Shown here piece by piece: positions 7,853 to 17,385 of a stretch of DNA of 32,327 nucleotides. The notes beneath the pieces are model-generated. The model searched no databases. It saw only the letters and a program-made list of their open reading frames with translations, and was not told the DNA's origin. Each line of letters begins with the position of its first letter. Positions within the stretch are counted from its first letter, which is position 1. The stretch comes from Syntrophaceae bacterium UBA4778 (GTDB lineage Bacteria > Desulfobacterota > Syntrophia > Syntrophales > UBA4778). The stretch spans positions 1 through 32,327 of the forward strand of contig DHHG01000046.1 in the NCBI GenBank assembly GCA_002403175.1, in the 5' to 3' direction. The translations under genes and the position numbers were made by a program.

Positions 7853-8695
7853 TTAATCCTCCCCAAAACCTCTTCTCCTGATTCCCGCTAATCCCGCTAA
7901 ACCAAGACCGATGAGAAGCATAGTACTAGGTTCAGGTACCGAGGCAGCCACACTGGATTGAGATTCGAAAGAATAATTGATCCCGGGCAACAAATCCCAT
8001 GTCAGATTCAGAGTGCCGTCTGCTGGGAAATTGGTAGTATTTCCCATACCAATCAGTGAGGCGGAGAAGAACCTCTCATCAGCCATGAAGAGGGAATCAT
8101 CGTCAGCATTCTCCAACCTAAGTCCGACGGATGCATTAGCGTAACTGTTTAAAAGACTAGAAAGATTATTGGAAAGGGCCATATCAATGTGGTAATTTGC
8201 GGAGATGTTCATATGAACCTGGTTTGAAACAGTAAATATGCCACTCAGTACCGCTTGCGCAATGTCAATCGAAGCGAAACCGGGCTGAGTCAGCAAAATA
8301 GATCCGGATGCGGATTGCTTGGTTAAGCCCGAAATTGGATCGGGTAGCTGCGTTGATGCCATTCCTGTTGCACTTCCGGTTGAATCCGTCAAGGAGACGT
8401 TAGCAGCCGTATTGATCCAGGGGACCCCATCCCCGTAATCGGTTCCGCTGTATGGATCAACCGGTCCATTTAATCCTACAGCCGTTCCGGAAAAACTGCC
8501 CCGAGTGTCAGCCCCTGTTGGATCTATCCAATTCACTGAAGAAGAAAAAGTGAGACTGTCCCAGATGATATATGCATTGCTGCTTGCGGAAACTGATGCT
8601 GCAGTTGCAACCCCTGGAATGAGTCCAAAAACCAGTATCCCTAAAAAAGAAAACATTAGCATTTTCAAAATTCGGCTTTTGAAAGTATTTAGCAT
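7853..8695 (-). CDS. PEP-CTERM sorted secreted protein
   Basis: The 280-residue protein has an N-terminal signal peptide (about 1-33, ending VATAA) and a C-terminal PEP-CTERM sorting signal: VPEPST (253-258), a hydrophobic Gly/Leu helix and a short basic end (RRR). In this system an exosortase cuts near PEP, and the protein is exported to the cell surface or matrix, often together with exopolysaccharide. The middle is Ser/Asn/Gly-rich and probably beta-structured; I recognise no catalytic domain. A clear ribosome-binding site (AAGGAGAG) precedes ATG 8695. No exosortase gene is in the window. Confidence 0.9.
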   Translation of the reverse strand: MLNTFKSRILKMLMFSFLGILVFGLIPGVATAASVSASSNAYIIWDSLTFSSSVNWIDPTGADTRGSFSGTAVGLNGPVDPYSGTDYGDGVPWINTAANVSLTDSTGSATGMASTQLPDPISGLTKQSASGSILLTQPGFASIDIAQAVLSGIFTVSNQVHMNISANYHIDMALSNNLSSLLNSYANASVGLRLENADDDSLFMADERFFSASLIGMGNTTNFPADGTLNLTWDLLPGINYSFESQSSVAASVPEPSTMLLIGLGLAGLAGIRRRGFGED

Positions 8696-9275
8696 CGCAC
8701 TCTCCTTTCAATTTTGTCCTAATTTTTAAACTGGGAAGTAAGATAAGGTGATACTGATTGGATGATAACGGTGAATTTCATGCAAAATTAAGACCGTAAC
8801 TGTAAGTACTTATTTTTAAAAGAAATCATACAGCATGCGAGTTATTTCACATTATTATTTGTAAATATTTCCGACTCTTTTTTCAGGTACTCTAATTAAG
8901 TAAATTTATTTTTCCACTCGGAAATTTTAATATTTACGCGAAACATTATTCGTAAGGCTTTAATTTATAATGGATTTTGAAAACGGGAAGTTATTTACCC
9001 ATGACACTTGGGTTATTAAAAAAAGAAGTAACGCGATATGTAAAATAAGATTACAAAAGGTAGGCATCGGACCTATTTAGGTAAGAGAACTTACTGCTTA
9101 ATGCTTGTAACATTTATAAAATAGATTACTTGAACAGCTTGCATTGTGTAATGAAAATCGAAATATTTTTTATTCCTTCCGAAAACTGTTCCTGATCCGA
9201 AAATCTGGTTTCATGATTCAGCAGAAGAGAATTTCTCTTTCAATTATGCAACCTTTTAAAATCAGCCAGGATTTT
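8696..9275. other. AT-rich gene-free stretch
   Basis: About 580 bases, clearly richer in A+T than the flanking genes, with no reading frame of credible length or composition. Apart from a weak sigma-54-like element near 8781 and a short hairpin (ACCCA/TGGGT, near 8997-9013), I see nothing in it. Confidence 0.6.
8781..8796 (-). promoter_or_regulatory. Possible sigma-54 type promoter of the PEP-CTERM gene
   Basis: On the minus strand the sequence has GG, ten bases, then GC, with a perfect TTGCA at the -12 position; the -24 half matches only in the GG. It lies about 85 bases upstream of the start codon. Some PEP-CTERM systems are controlled by a sigma-54 activator pair (PrsK/PrsR), which makes the match worth noting, but it is weak. 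Confidence 0.25.
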
Positions 9276-9351
9276 TGGAGGGCGATCCGGGATTTGAACC
9301 CGGGACACCTGGTTCCGGAGACCAGTGCTCTATCCCCTGAGCTAATCGCCC
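9276..9351 (-). tRNA. tRNA-Arg (anticodon CCG)
   Basis: Full cloverleaf on the minus strand. The acceptor stem is GGGCGAT / ATCGCCC. The D arm contains AGCTCAGGGGATAGAGC. The anticodon arm is CTGGT-CTCCGGA-ACCAG with CCG in the loop (reads CGG, arginine). The T arm is CCGGG-TTCAAAT-CCCGG. The 3' CCA is encoded (9276-9278). The discriminator base is T, where A or G is usual for arginine tRNAs. It stands alone, with no other tRNA nearby. Confidence 0.96.
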
Positions 9352-9374
9352 TAATTGATTTGTTCGGGGGTTTT

Positions 9375-9403
9375 CTATTGCCATTTTTTCCAATATCTGT
9401 CAA
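9375..9403 (-). promoter_or_regulatory. Likely promoter of tRNA-Arg
   Basis: A perfect -35 hexamer TTGACA (9398-9403 on the complement) is followed after 17 bases by CAATAG (9375-9380), a poor -10. The tRNA 5' end is about 23 bases further on, a normal distance for a tRNA promoter. Confidence 0.4.
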
Positions 9404-9555
9404 CCGATATATGGATTTGACGAGTTTCCCGAAGCCGACCATAACTCATAGCCGGAAACAGAACTTCAGTGGTTCTAGATCACCAATCTGACGTGTAGCA
9501 TAAAGCTATTACACAGGTTGTATTAACAATGCAAATCTGTTAAATAACCCGTCCT

Positions 9556-11355
9556 ATGAAGAAATTACCGTCCACTGCATGGATAATAACGCTCGCCCTC
9601 CTTTTTGCCTTCCTTCCCTCCCACAATGTTTACTGCGAGACCAACATCCTCAACGTCAGGCACTGGGCCGCATCGGATCATACTAGAATTGTTATAGATA
9701 CCAGTGAAGACGCAGATATCAAAATTTCCAGGGAGACCGGTAAAGTTTCGATTGAATTCAGAAACGCTCATTATTCTGATGATCTTCCGAATGAATTCTT
9801 ATTGGGCAAAAACGGGCTGGAAAAGATTCAAATAGAAAATCCTACCGACGACAGCATAAGAATTGTGTTGACGCTTCGAGAGGGTGCAGAAGCAACCATA
9901 TTTAAGCTGAAAGAGGTTCAGGACAAACCCTTCCGGATTGTAATCGATTTGAAATTTCCGGAAATTGAGAAACGGGAAAGTGAAGAGCGACATCAATTTA
10001 AGATGTCCAGTAAGGATAAAATCGTAATTATCGATCCAGGCCACGGAGGTGAAGATCCGGGAGCAATCGGGTTCAAGAAAACAATGGAAAAGGATGTGGT
10101 CCTGAAGATTGCCAAAAAACTCGAGTGGCTTCTAAATAACAGAAAGGGGTATCGCGCATTTCTGACAAGAGATGGTGACTATTATCCCGCGTTTAAGAAA
10201 AGACTTCAGATCGCCAAGGAATACGGAGCAGACCTGTTTATCAGCATTCATGCAGATGCTTCCCTGAACAGGAAACCGTGCGGCAGTTCCGTATATTGCC
10301 TTTCCACCTCCGGGGCAAGCAGTGCCGCTGCACGCCTCCTGGCCCGACAGGAAAATCTGGCTGATATCGTAGGGGGATCGGAAAATGAAGCAAACAGTGA
10401 GCAATCCGACCCGATCACTTTGCACATGATTCAGACCGAAACCATTAATATGTCCAAATCCTTGGGAATGGCAACCATTAATAAGCTAAAAGAAGTTGGC
10501 GCCATTAAGTTTTCGAAGGTTCAGGAGGCACCTCTCATTGTACTGAAACTTCCCCATATTCCATCTATCCTCGTGGAATCGGGTTACATTTCCAATCCCA
10601 AAGAGGAATTGCTCCTAAAAGATAACCGATATCAAAATAAAATTGCCCTGGCACTTTGCTATGCGTGCCGGGAGTTCCTGGGAGATCCCGAGCAACACCC
10701 TGACTCTCTCCAAATCGCAAAAGACGAGGAGAAGCCGGAAGAGCCAAAGGAGAGTAGCAAAATAGAATCGACTCCGAAACAGGAGATTGATTCCAAACCT
10801 CTGCCGAGAATGATTTTATACAAAGTGAGAAAAGGAGATTCAATAGAAAGCATTGCCAGAAAGCACGGGACTACTCCAAAAGCGCTGCTGAAATTGAATC
10901 ATCTGAGAAAATCCGATTCCATCTCCGGCAAGAAAATCAAAGTCTATCTCCCTGCTACTGAAAATAAGGAGAAGGAAAATTCGGCCGAGTCGCCCAAACC
11001 TATTTTTTATGTTGTTAAAAAAGGAGACAGCCTTTCCAAAATCGCCGTGAATCACGGCACAACACCTACAGCCATTATGGCTTTAAATAAAATAAAGCCT
11101 GGAGCCCCTTTGTATGTTGATTTGCGACTCAGAATGCCTGTAAAAAAAGAACATCCAGATAAAAAGAACGTTTCCAGTCCCGCGAAAAGGTCTCAAGAAA
11201 GCCCAAAATTCCATGTAGTTAAAAAAGGTGAATCGCTTGCCAAAATCGCCCAAAGGTATAATATATCTTTAGGCTCTCTCCTCAGCACCAATAATATGAA
11301 GATGAAAGATGCATTATGGGTCGGAAAAAAAATAAAAATTCCTGAAAAGGATTGA
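9556..11355 (+). CDS. N-acetylmuramoyl-L-alanine amidase with AMIN and three LysM domains
   Basis: This periplasmic zinc amidase cuts the bond between MurNAc and the stem peptide, typically at division septa. A signal peptide (1-27) is followed by an AMIN domain (about 30-135), the Amidase_3 domain (about 155-377), a Glu/Lys/Pro-rich linker (380-418) and three LysM peptidoglycan-binding repeats (about 421-466, 483-528, 551-596). Zinc ligands are H163 (DPGHGG), E178 and H232 (SIHAD); the catalytic Glu is E341 (VESGYISNP). It resembles AmiC/AmiB proteins, with an unusual three C-terminal LysM copies. No good ribosome-binding site precedes the ATG, but the signal peptide begins there. Confidence 0.95.
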   Translation: MKKLPSTAWIITLALLFAFLPSHNVYCETNILNVRHWAASDHTRIVIDTSEDADIKISRETGKVSIEFRNAHYSDDLPNEFLLGKNGLEKIQIENPTDDSIRIVLTLREGAEATIFKLKEVQDKPFRIVIDLKFPEIEKRESEERHQFKMSSKDKIVIIDPGHGGEDPGAIGFKKTMEKDVVLKIAKKLEWLLNNRKGYRAFLTRDGDYYPAFKKRLQIAKEYGADLFISIHADASLNRKPCGSSVYCLSTSGASSAAARLLARQENLADIVGGSENEANSEQSDPITLHMIQTETINMSKSLGMATINKLKEVGAIKFSKVQEAPLIVLKLPHIPSILVESGYISNPKEELLLKDNRYQNKIALALCYACREFLGDPEQHPDSLQIAKDEEKPEEPKESSKIESTPKQEIDSKPLPRMILYKVRKGDSIESIARKHGTTPKALLKLNHLRKSDSISGKKIKVYLPATENKEKENSAESPKPIFYVVKKGDSLSKIAVNHGTTPTAIMALNKIKPGAPLYVDLRLRMPVKKEHPDKKNVSSPAKRSQESPKFHVVKKGESLAKIAQRYNISLGSLLSTNNMKMKDALWVGKKIKIPEKD

Positions 11356-11423
11356 TTTCTTTTTTTTTCAGATTTTATGTTCATGTCTTAAATTCTATCA
11401 ATTCGCACTGGCCATCTAAAATC

Positions 11424-12455
11424 ATGACCGGAAATTTATCTCATGTCATTTTCTATATTTTTCTCGCTATTATTACGGCCCTATTTCTATACGTAATGAG
11501 CCCTTTTTTCTATCCGATTTTCTGGGCGGCCGTTATTGCCGGGACTTTCAGCCCTTTGTACGCGGCCCTGAATCGTAAAAGAAGCCGTCCCAATTTGAAT
11601 GCTTCTGTTTCGCTTGCAATTATAATCCTGATTCTGATTCTACCCATGTTCATTCTGGGGACGCTTGTATTCAAGGAATCTTCCCAAATGTACGCAAGGA
11701 TATCTGCCGAAGGGACGGAGAACATTCAGGAAAGTATCGGGAATGTTATTGATACGGTTCGGAAAAATCCTCTCATGCGTCAATTTGATATAAACGAAAA
11801 GAACCTCACAAAGAGACTCTCCGATTTGGCATCAACAGCCACCAAATTCATCTTCGATTCCTTAAAGAACTGGACCCAGAATATCATCCTCTTTTTCATC
11901 ATGTTTGCGATCATGATTTATGTTCTGTTTTATTTTATTCGCGATGGAGACAAATTCATCAGGTCCTGCGCCGTCATATGTCCGCTTGGGGAATCCAAAA
12001 CGAGAATGCTCTATGAAAAATTTGCGTCCACCACCCGCGCCACTCTCAAAAGCATGCTGATTTTGGGCGGTCTCCAGGGACTGTTAGGCGGTATCCTCTT
12101 CTGGATCACCGGTATTGAGGCACCGCTCATCTGGAGCTTGATTATGGTACTTGCGGCCTTGCTCCCCACCGGCAGCGCTATCATCTGGGGACCGGCCGGT
12201 ATTATCATGCTGGTTACAGGACATATATGGGAAGGGGTTTTGCTCCTGGCAGGCGGTACACTGATTGTCGGCACAGTTGATAACCTGTTGCGCCCCTTTC
12301 TGGTAGGCAAAGAAATTCGGATGCACCCGGTCATGATCTTTCTTTCCACTCTGGGGGGATTATCTATTTTCGGATTTGCCGGTTTCATTATCGGACCTGT
12401 AATTGTCTCCCTGTTCACAGCCTTTTGGGATATTTTCGAAGAACAAAAGCAATAA
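11424..12455 (+). CDS. AI-2E family (PerM/YdiK-type) membrane transporter
   Basis: Members of this family are polytopic membrane proteins proposed to export small molecules or cations; the AI-2 role holds only for some. The 343-residue product has N-terminal helices (about 6-48 and 60-84), an extracytoplasmic charged segment (85-145) and the helix-rich C-terminal half. The family signatures are GGLQGLLGGILFWITGI (215-231), the LLPTGSAIIWGP region (246-257) and the VDNLLRPFLVG segment (285-295). I chose ATG 11424, just before the first hydrophobic helix; a TTG at 11352 would add 24 residues and overlap the amidase stop. It probably follows the amidase in the same transcript. Confidence 0.88.
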   Translation: MTGNLSHVIFYIFLAIITALFLYVMSPFFYPIFWAAVIAGTFSPLYAALNRKRSRPNLNASVSLAIIILILILPMFILGTLVFKESSQMYARISAEGTENIQESIGNVIDTVRKNPLMRQFDINEKNLTKRLSDLASTATKFIFDSLKNWTQNIILFFIMFAIMIYVLFYFIRDGDKFIRSCAVICPLGESKTRMLYEKFASTTRATLKSMLILGGLQGLLGGILFWITGIEAPLIWSLIMVLAALLPTGSAIIWGPAGIIMLVTGHIWEGVLLLAGGTLIVGTVDNLLRPFLVGKEIRMHPVMIFLSTLGGLSIFGFAGFIIGPVIVSLFTAFWDIFEEQKQ

Positions 12456-12643
12456 CGTTTTGCCTCCCCGGATATTCCCAATTCCGCTTGACTATTTTAC
12501 CGATTTCTGAAATCTACTATCAGTCAATTGAAACCCAAAAGCATTGCTATCTGCTTCTTTAATTAGCAATCGCTATTTGGATGCGAATGCGAGATTGCCG
12601 GTCAGGGCATCTGTTATTTTAACCTGGATAGAATTTCACAAAT

Positions 12644-13693
12644 ATGAGCTTTTTTCGAAAAAACATAGATTTAATGGAGGCTTATGTTCCCGGAGAACAG
12701 CCCCCGCCTGGAACCAGGGTTATTAAACTCAATACGAACGAAAATCCATACCCGCCCTCTCCTGCTGCCATGGAGGCTTTGCGTGGAATCGAACCCGAAT
12801 TGCTTCGGCGTTATCCCGATCCGTTTTCAAGGAAGGTTTGCAGAAATGTCAGCAGAGTTTTCGGGGTTCCTGAAGACTGGGTTCTGGTAGGAAACGGCAG
12901 CGATGAGATCATGTCCATGATCATCCGGGCCTGCAGCGGACCTCAGAGGCGGGTTGCGTATCCTATGCCGACCTATGTTCTGTATCGCACGCTCGCCCAA
13001 ATGCAGGAAGCGGATTACGTCGAGATTCCTTTTGATGATGAATACAATCTGCCATTATCGAATCTGATAGAAACAAACGCTGCGGTCACACTGATCGCAT
13101 CTCCCAACAGCCCATCGGGAACCCTGGCGCCAATCTCCCATTTGAAGGAATTGGCCATGAATTTACAAGGTGTGCTGGTTGTAGACGAGGCTTATACGGA
13201 TTTTGCAGACGGCAATGCGCTTGAGCTCGTAAAGGCTCATGACAATGTCATCGTACTGAGGACTCTTTCCAAAGGTTATTCGCTGGCCGGTCTGCGCCTT
13301 GGCTTCGGAATCGCAAATCCGGATTTGCTGAAGGGCCTTTTCAAGATCAAGGACAGCTACAATGTAGACGCGATCTCGTGCATTGTGGGCGCGGCCGCAA
13401 TTGAAGATCAGCAACACAAAAAAATGAATGCTGAAAAGGTCAAAAAGTCACGGGTAAAACTCTCCTCAGATCTCGCGCATTTGGGATTCCAAATCTGGCC
13501 GTCTCAATCCAATTTTCTCCTGGTTCGCCCGCCGGAAGGAAATGCCGAACGGCTCTATCTTTTGTTAAAAGGACGAGGCATTCTGGTTCGTTACTTCAAG
13601 CAACCGCGACTTGACGATAAACTTCGCATTTCTGTCGGGACAGAGGAACAAAACACGATATTAATCGATGCCTTATCCGGCCTGCTTTTATAA
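12644..13693 (+). CDS. hisC: Histidinol-phosphate aminotransferase
   Basis: This class I/II PLP-dependent aminotransferase converts imidazole-acetol phosphate to histidinol phosphate in histidine synthesis. The 349-residue length is typical. It shows the N-terminal LNTNENPYPPSP segment (29-40), GNGSDE (84-89), SPNSPSG (153-159), DEAYTDF (181-187), the PLP-binding lysine K210 in TLSKGYSLAGLRLGFG, and the C-terminal LRIS arginine (R328). No other his gene is near, so it stands alone; related substrates (tyrosine or phenylalanine transamination) cannot be excluded. The ribosome-binding site is weak. Confidence 0.92.
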   Translation: MSFFRKNIDLMEAYVPGEQPPPGTRVIKLNTNENPYPPSPAAMEALRGIEPELLRRYPDPFSRKVCRNVSRVFGVPEDWVLVGNGSDEIMSMIIRACSGPQRRVAYPMPTYVLYRTLAQMQEADYVEIPFDDEYNLPLSNLIETNAAVTLIASPNSPSGTLAPISHLKELAMNLQGVLVVDEAYTDFADGNALELVKAHDNVIVLRTLSKGYSLAGLRLGFGIANPDLLKGLFKIKDSYNVDAISCIVGAAAIEDQQHKKMNAEKVKKSRVKLSSDLAHLGFQIWPSQSNFLLVRPPEGNAERLYLLLKGRGILVRYFKQPRLDDKLRISVGTEEQNTILIDALSGLLL

Positions 13694-13725
13694 CTCCCCG
13701 GTCGAATCCCAAAAGAGATAATTCA

Positions 13726-13754
13726 TTGACAACCGTTCTGCCATATCTTAAGTT
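13726..13754 (+). promoter_or_regulatory. Possible promoter of the AOR-family gene
   Basis: TTGACA (13726-13731), a perfect -35 hexamer, is followed after 17 bases by TAAGTT, a poor -10. The AOR start codon lies about 30 bases downstream of it. The hisC-AOR gap is only 90 bases, so the two genes could also share a transcript. Confidence 0.3.
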
Positions 13755-13783
13755 ACGCCTTCAAAAAATAAGATTCCGGGTGG

Positions 13784-15985
13784 ATGATGAACTACACGAA
13801 ACCAAATTTAATGAATGGTTATGCCAATCAAATCTTAACAATAAATCTGGATAATCCTGAGATATCCACTCCAGAGCTTAATCCCCTCGTCAGGGATTAT
13901 TTTATCGGGGGCCGGGGAATGGGGCTGTATCTGCTCCACCAAAAAATATCTTCCCGAACTTCCCCCTATGCTTCGGAAAACCCGCTGATCATATGCCCGG
14001 GCCCACTGGGAGGAATCCCGCAATTTCCGGGCGCAGGCAAATGCATGGCTCTTTCACTTTCACCGCTCACCGGCATACCGGGCGTTTCTAATTTCGGCGG
14101 TCATTTCGGCGCTTACCTCAAGTATTCCGGTTTTGATGCACTGGAAATAACCGGGAAGGCAAAGCAGGATTCCATGATCGTAATCGATTCTTTCCGTCGC
14201 GAGATATTCATAATGGAAGCGCCGGCCAGGGATTATGTATTCGACCTGGAAAAAGAAATCGCTGCCATATTTACATCGAAGGGATACGAGAAAAAAAATA
14301 TTACCTTCCTTACAACCGGAATCGGCGCAGCCCGAACAACATACGGATGCATCAACAGCCATTATTACGATCCCACCAAATCCATGAACGGGACCAATGG
14401 AGATGGCGTAAAAGGGTTCTTTAGAACCAAACAGGCCGGAAGGACGGGAATCGGTTCTGTCATGATCGATAAGAAAATCCGGGCAATCGTTATTATTTCT
14501 GAATTTCCGAAAGGGGATAATCCGTACGGAGCTGCGGATTGGAACAAAGTAAAACAGTCGGGCGCCAAACTCGCCCGAGTTGTCAAGGAAGTCGATCCCG
14601 TTTCATTGAAAATGTATCTCAAAGGAAGCGCCGGACTGATAACCTTTATGAACAAAAACGATTACCAGTCATTACCCGTTAAAAATTTTCAGGCAGGTTC
14701 CGATCCCAGAGCCGGACAGATCTGCGGGAATCATTACGCAGAACATCTTTTCGATCACCGGGGGATGGACGGCTGTTTCCCCGGTTGCAATCTGAGGTGC
14801 ACCAAGGGTGGATGCGTTGTGCTGAAAACGGGCAGGGACAAAGGTATTCATGTATGGGTGGACGGCCCTGAATACGAAACCGCTGCCGGCTTCGGCTCCA
14901 ACCTGGGGATGTGGAATCCCGAGTTTATTATGGAAGCCAACTGGCATTGCGATAATTACGGAATCGATACGATCACAACAGCCGTCATTATGGCCTTCCT
15001 GATGGAATGCCAGCAAAGAGGTTATTTAACCCCTGAAGATATGGGAGGCTTGGATCTTACCTGGGGTAATGAACAAGCTGCTCTGGAGTTTATTCACAGG
15101 ATTGTACGTCAGGAAACAGAATTTGCCGTCGAGGCCGGAAAAGGGATGTTGAATCTGGTCGAATGGATTTCTGATCGATATACAACAAGAACTGGCCTAG
15201 AGAATCCCCGGAAAGAGATCATGCGATTCGCAATGCAAACCAAAGGGCTTCCCTTCTCTCTTTATCGGACCCACAGATCGCTATCGATGCAGGGTTCCTA
15301 TGCAGCGGCAAGCGACATTGGTGCGCATCACGCAGCCGCCTGGCTCATTAAACTGGATCTCTTGGGCGCCTTTCCGACCTTCCAAGACAAGGCCCGGGCA
15401 TTGATCAGCTATCCCAGGGTTCGTCTGGGAAATGATAACCTGGGGCTTTGCAAGCTCCCCTGGGTTGACGTATTCAATCCCGATTCCGAAAAAATGGCAG
15501 ATACGGATAAATACATAAATCCCGCCTCCCAGGAAATCTACGCTGACTTCTACAATGGAATGCTCGGCACAAATATGACCTGGCAGGAAATTTTCGAGCA
15601 GACCGATCGAGATATTAATTTGCAGAGGGTCATGAACGCACTGATCTATAAGAAAACAACAGAGGATCACGATCGGATTCCCGATCGGGCCATTGGTCCG
15701 ATTGACGATGACCTCTACAGTGCCGAACAGGCTTATAACGACCAAGAGCTGTGCGGCATTCTTCAGAAATCTCTTTCCGAAGTTCAAATGATGAAAACGG
15801 GAGAGAAACGGAAGCTTCTCATGGAGCATCGAAAAATGCAGCTGGATCAATTGATCCAGACCTATTATCAGGAACGCGGATGGAGCAATTCCGGCATCCC
15901 TCGACCGGATACCCTCAAGAAACTCGGGTTATGGCCCTATCTGAATGACGAGGCCCGACAGGGGATCTTGGAAATGGCTGTCTAA
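13784..15985 (+). CDS. Aldehyde ferredoxin oxidoreductase family protein (tungstopterin)
   Basis: AOR-family enzymes use a tungsten bis-pyranopterin and one 4Fe-4S cluster to interconvert carboxylic acids or aldehydes, or to handle related substrates, with ferredoxin-level electrons. The 733-residue protein has the N-terminal AOR domain (about 10-215, with FIGGRGMGLYLL at 40-51 and SPLTGIPGVSNFGGHFG at 93-109). The cluster ligands C331, C335, C339 (CFPGCNLRC) and C555 (LGLCKLP) are present. It is longer than classic AORs (about 600-620) because of its C-terminal part. The true substrate cannot be told from the sequence; benzoyl-CoA reductase-type BamB proteins are also in this superfamily. 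The start may be ATG 13784 or 13787. No ferredoxin or FAD partner gene lies beside it. Confidence 0.9.
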   Translation: MMNYTKPNLMNGYANQILTINLDNPEISTPELNPLVRDYFIGGRGMGLYLLHQKISSRTSPYASENPLIICPGPLGGIPQFPGAGKCMALSLSPLTGIPGVSNFGGHFGAYLKYSGFDALEITGKAKQDSMIVIDSFRREIFIMEAPARDYVFDLEKEIAAIFTSKGYEKKNITFLTTGIGAARTTYGCINSHYYDPTKSMNGTNGDGVKGFFRTKQAGRTGIGSVMIDKKIRAIVIISEFPKGDNPYGAADWNKVKQSGAKLARVVKEVDPVSLKMYLKGSAGLITFMNKNDYQSLPVKNFQAGSDPRAGQICGNHYAEHLFDHRGMDGCFPGCNLRCTKGGCVVLKTGRDKGIHVWVDGPEYETAAGFGSNLGMWNPEFIMEANWHCDNYGIDTITTAVIMAFLMECQQRGYLTPEDMGGLDLTWGNEQAALEFIHRIVRQETEFAVEAGKGMLNLVEWISDRYTTRTGLENPRKEIMRFAMQTKGLPFSLYRTHRSLSMQGSYAAASDIGAHHAAAWLIKLDLLGAFPTFQDKARALISYPRVRLGNDNLGLCKLPWVDVFNPDSEKMADTDKYINPASQEIYADFYNGMLGTNMTWQEIFEQTDRDINLQRVMNALIYKKTTEDHDRIPDRAIGPIDDDLYSAEQAYNDQELCGILQKSLSEVQMMKTGEKRKLLMEHRKMQLDQLIQTYYQERGWSNSGIPRPDTLKKLGLWPYLNDEARQGILEMAV

Positions 15986-16027
15986 AAGCGAAGAGGCCCC
16001 AAACTCACCTTTTCCCGGATAAATTTG

Positions 16028-17368
16028 ATGGAACAAAGAGCGACCTTATTCCGGACTGTAGAATGTTATTCTCCCTTTCCCGACAGAGTAATCTGTATCG
16101 CGATTATGGGGAGTCTCTGCTTTATTGCATATATCTCGTTTTCGAGCGGCTTTTTTGCACCCATCCATGATGCAATCAAGTATTCGCAATGGTCCCGAAT
16201 TTTGGTTCGTCCCAGCCTATTATGGATTCTAATGGGTTTTCTTCTTCTGGCATTCCGAACTTTTCTCTGGCTTCTTTATAAACCATTTTCTCCAGCCAAT
16301 AAGGAAGAAATGCCGAGCATGACAGTGATCATCCCGGCTTACAATGAAGGTGCCATGGTTCGGATGACAATCGATTCGGTCGTTGCGGCGCATTATCCTC
16401 GAAGCAAACTGGAGATTATGGTTGTGGACGATGGCAGTACGGATGATACCTGGCAATACATCCATGGTGCCGCCCTGCGTTACGGTGAACTCGTTAAGGC
16501 AATCCGTTTCCCCCAAAACAAGGGAAAACGGGCCGCTCTCGAAGAAGGATTCCGGAAAGCTCGGGGTGAAATTGTTGTTACAATCGATTCGGACAGCATC
16601 ATCGAAGAAGGAACGCTCCTGGCCATTGCCGGACCCTTCCGGGATAAACAAGTAGGGGCTGTTGCCGGCAAAGTTGCCGTTTACAACCGCTATAAGGGAC
16701 TGATCCCACGAATGCTGCATGTCCGTTTTATTTTGTCTTTCGACTTTCTCCGGGCAGTGCAATCTGCTTATGGCATGGTTTATTGCTGTCCCGGAGCTTT
16801 ATCTGCATACAGGACTTCCGTAGTAAGGCAGGTTCTTTCAAAGTGGATGAATCAGAAGTTTCTCGGAAAGAATTGCACCTATGGAGAAGACCGGGCTTTG
16901 ACCAATCTGATCCTGGCGCTAGGTTTCAATACCGTTTACCAGCGAACGGCTGTCGTGCATACTGTGGTTCCCGCTACCTATGAAAAACTCTGCAAGATGT
17001 ATCTACGCTGGGATCGGAGTTACATCCGAGAGGAAATTATTTTTTCCAAGATCGTCTGGAAGCGTCCGCTGTGGGCATGCATCATCGCGGTCTGGGATAA
17101 GCTGATCACCAATCTCCGCTTCCCGGTCGGTTACGCCAGCCTTATTCTGCTATGCATGCTGGCCTATCATGATCCGCTTACCATCATACGTTTGATGTTC
17201 GCCATCGGGCTCGTTTCTTTCTTTCATATGCTCTATTACCTAAAGAGTGAGCTGTCGTGGGATTTCGTTTACGGTATTTTATATGCTTATTTTTCATTTT
17301 TTGCGCTTTTCTGGGTTTTCCCCTACGCAGTTCTGACGGTCCGTTCGAGATCCTGGATGACGCGATAG
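16028..17368 (+). CDS. Processive family-2 glycosyltransferase (NodC/hyaluronan-synthase-like)
   Basis: A membrane glycosyltransferase that probably polymerises a beta-linked polysaccharide. Two N-terminal membrane segments (about 21-45 and 61-84) precede a GT-A catalytic domain (about 95-335). This contains the PAYNEG motif (103-108), VVDDGSTDD (132-140), DSDS metal-binding site (187-190), the catalytic GED (286-288) and a divergent Q/RxxRW motif as LRWDRS (326-331; the first Gln is missing). Several C-terminal membrane segments (about 345-440) would form the export channel. I chose ATG 16028 over TTG 16025. The gene begins 42 bases after the AOR stop, so co-transcription is likely. It may supply matrix polysaccharide for the PEP-CTERM proteins, which is an inference only. 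Confidence 0.88.
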   Translation: MEQRATLFRTVECYSPFPDRVICIAIMGSLCFIAYISFSSGFFAPIHDAIKYSQWSRILVRPSLLWILMGFLLLAFRTFLWLLYKPFSPANKEEMPSMTVIIPAYNEGAMVRMTIDSVVAAHYPRSKLEIMVVDDGSTDDTWQYIHGAALRYGELVKAIRFPQNKGKRAALEEGFRKARGEIVVTIDSDSIIEEGTLLAIAGPFRDKQVGAVAGKVAVYNRYKGLIPRMLHVRFILSFDFLRAVQSAYGMVYCCPGALSAYRTSVVRQVLSKWMNQKFLGKNCTYGEDRALTNLILALGFNTVYQRTAVVHTVVPATYEKLCKMYLRWDRSYIREEIIFSKIVWKRPLWACIIAVWDKLITNLRFPVGYASLILLCMLAYHDPLTIIRLMFAIGLVSFFHMLYYLKSELSWDFVYGILYAYFSFFALFWVFPYAVLTVRSRSWMTR

Positions 17369-17385
17369 AAAGGAGTTGAACGATT

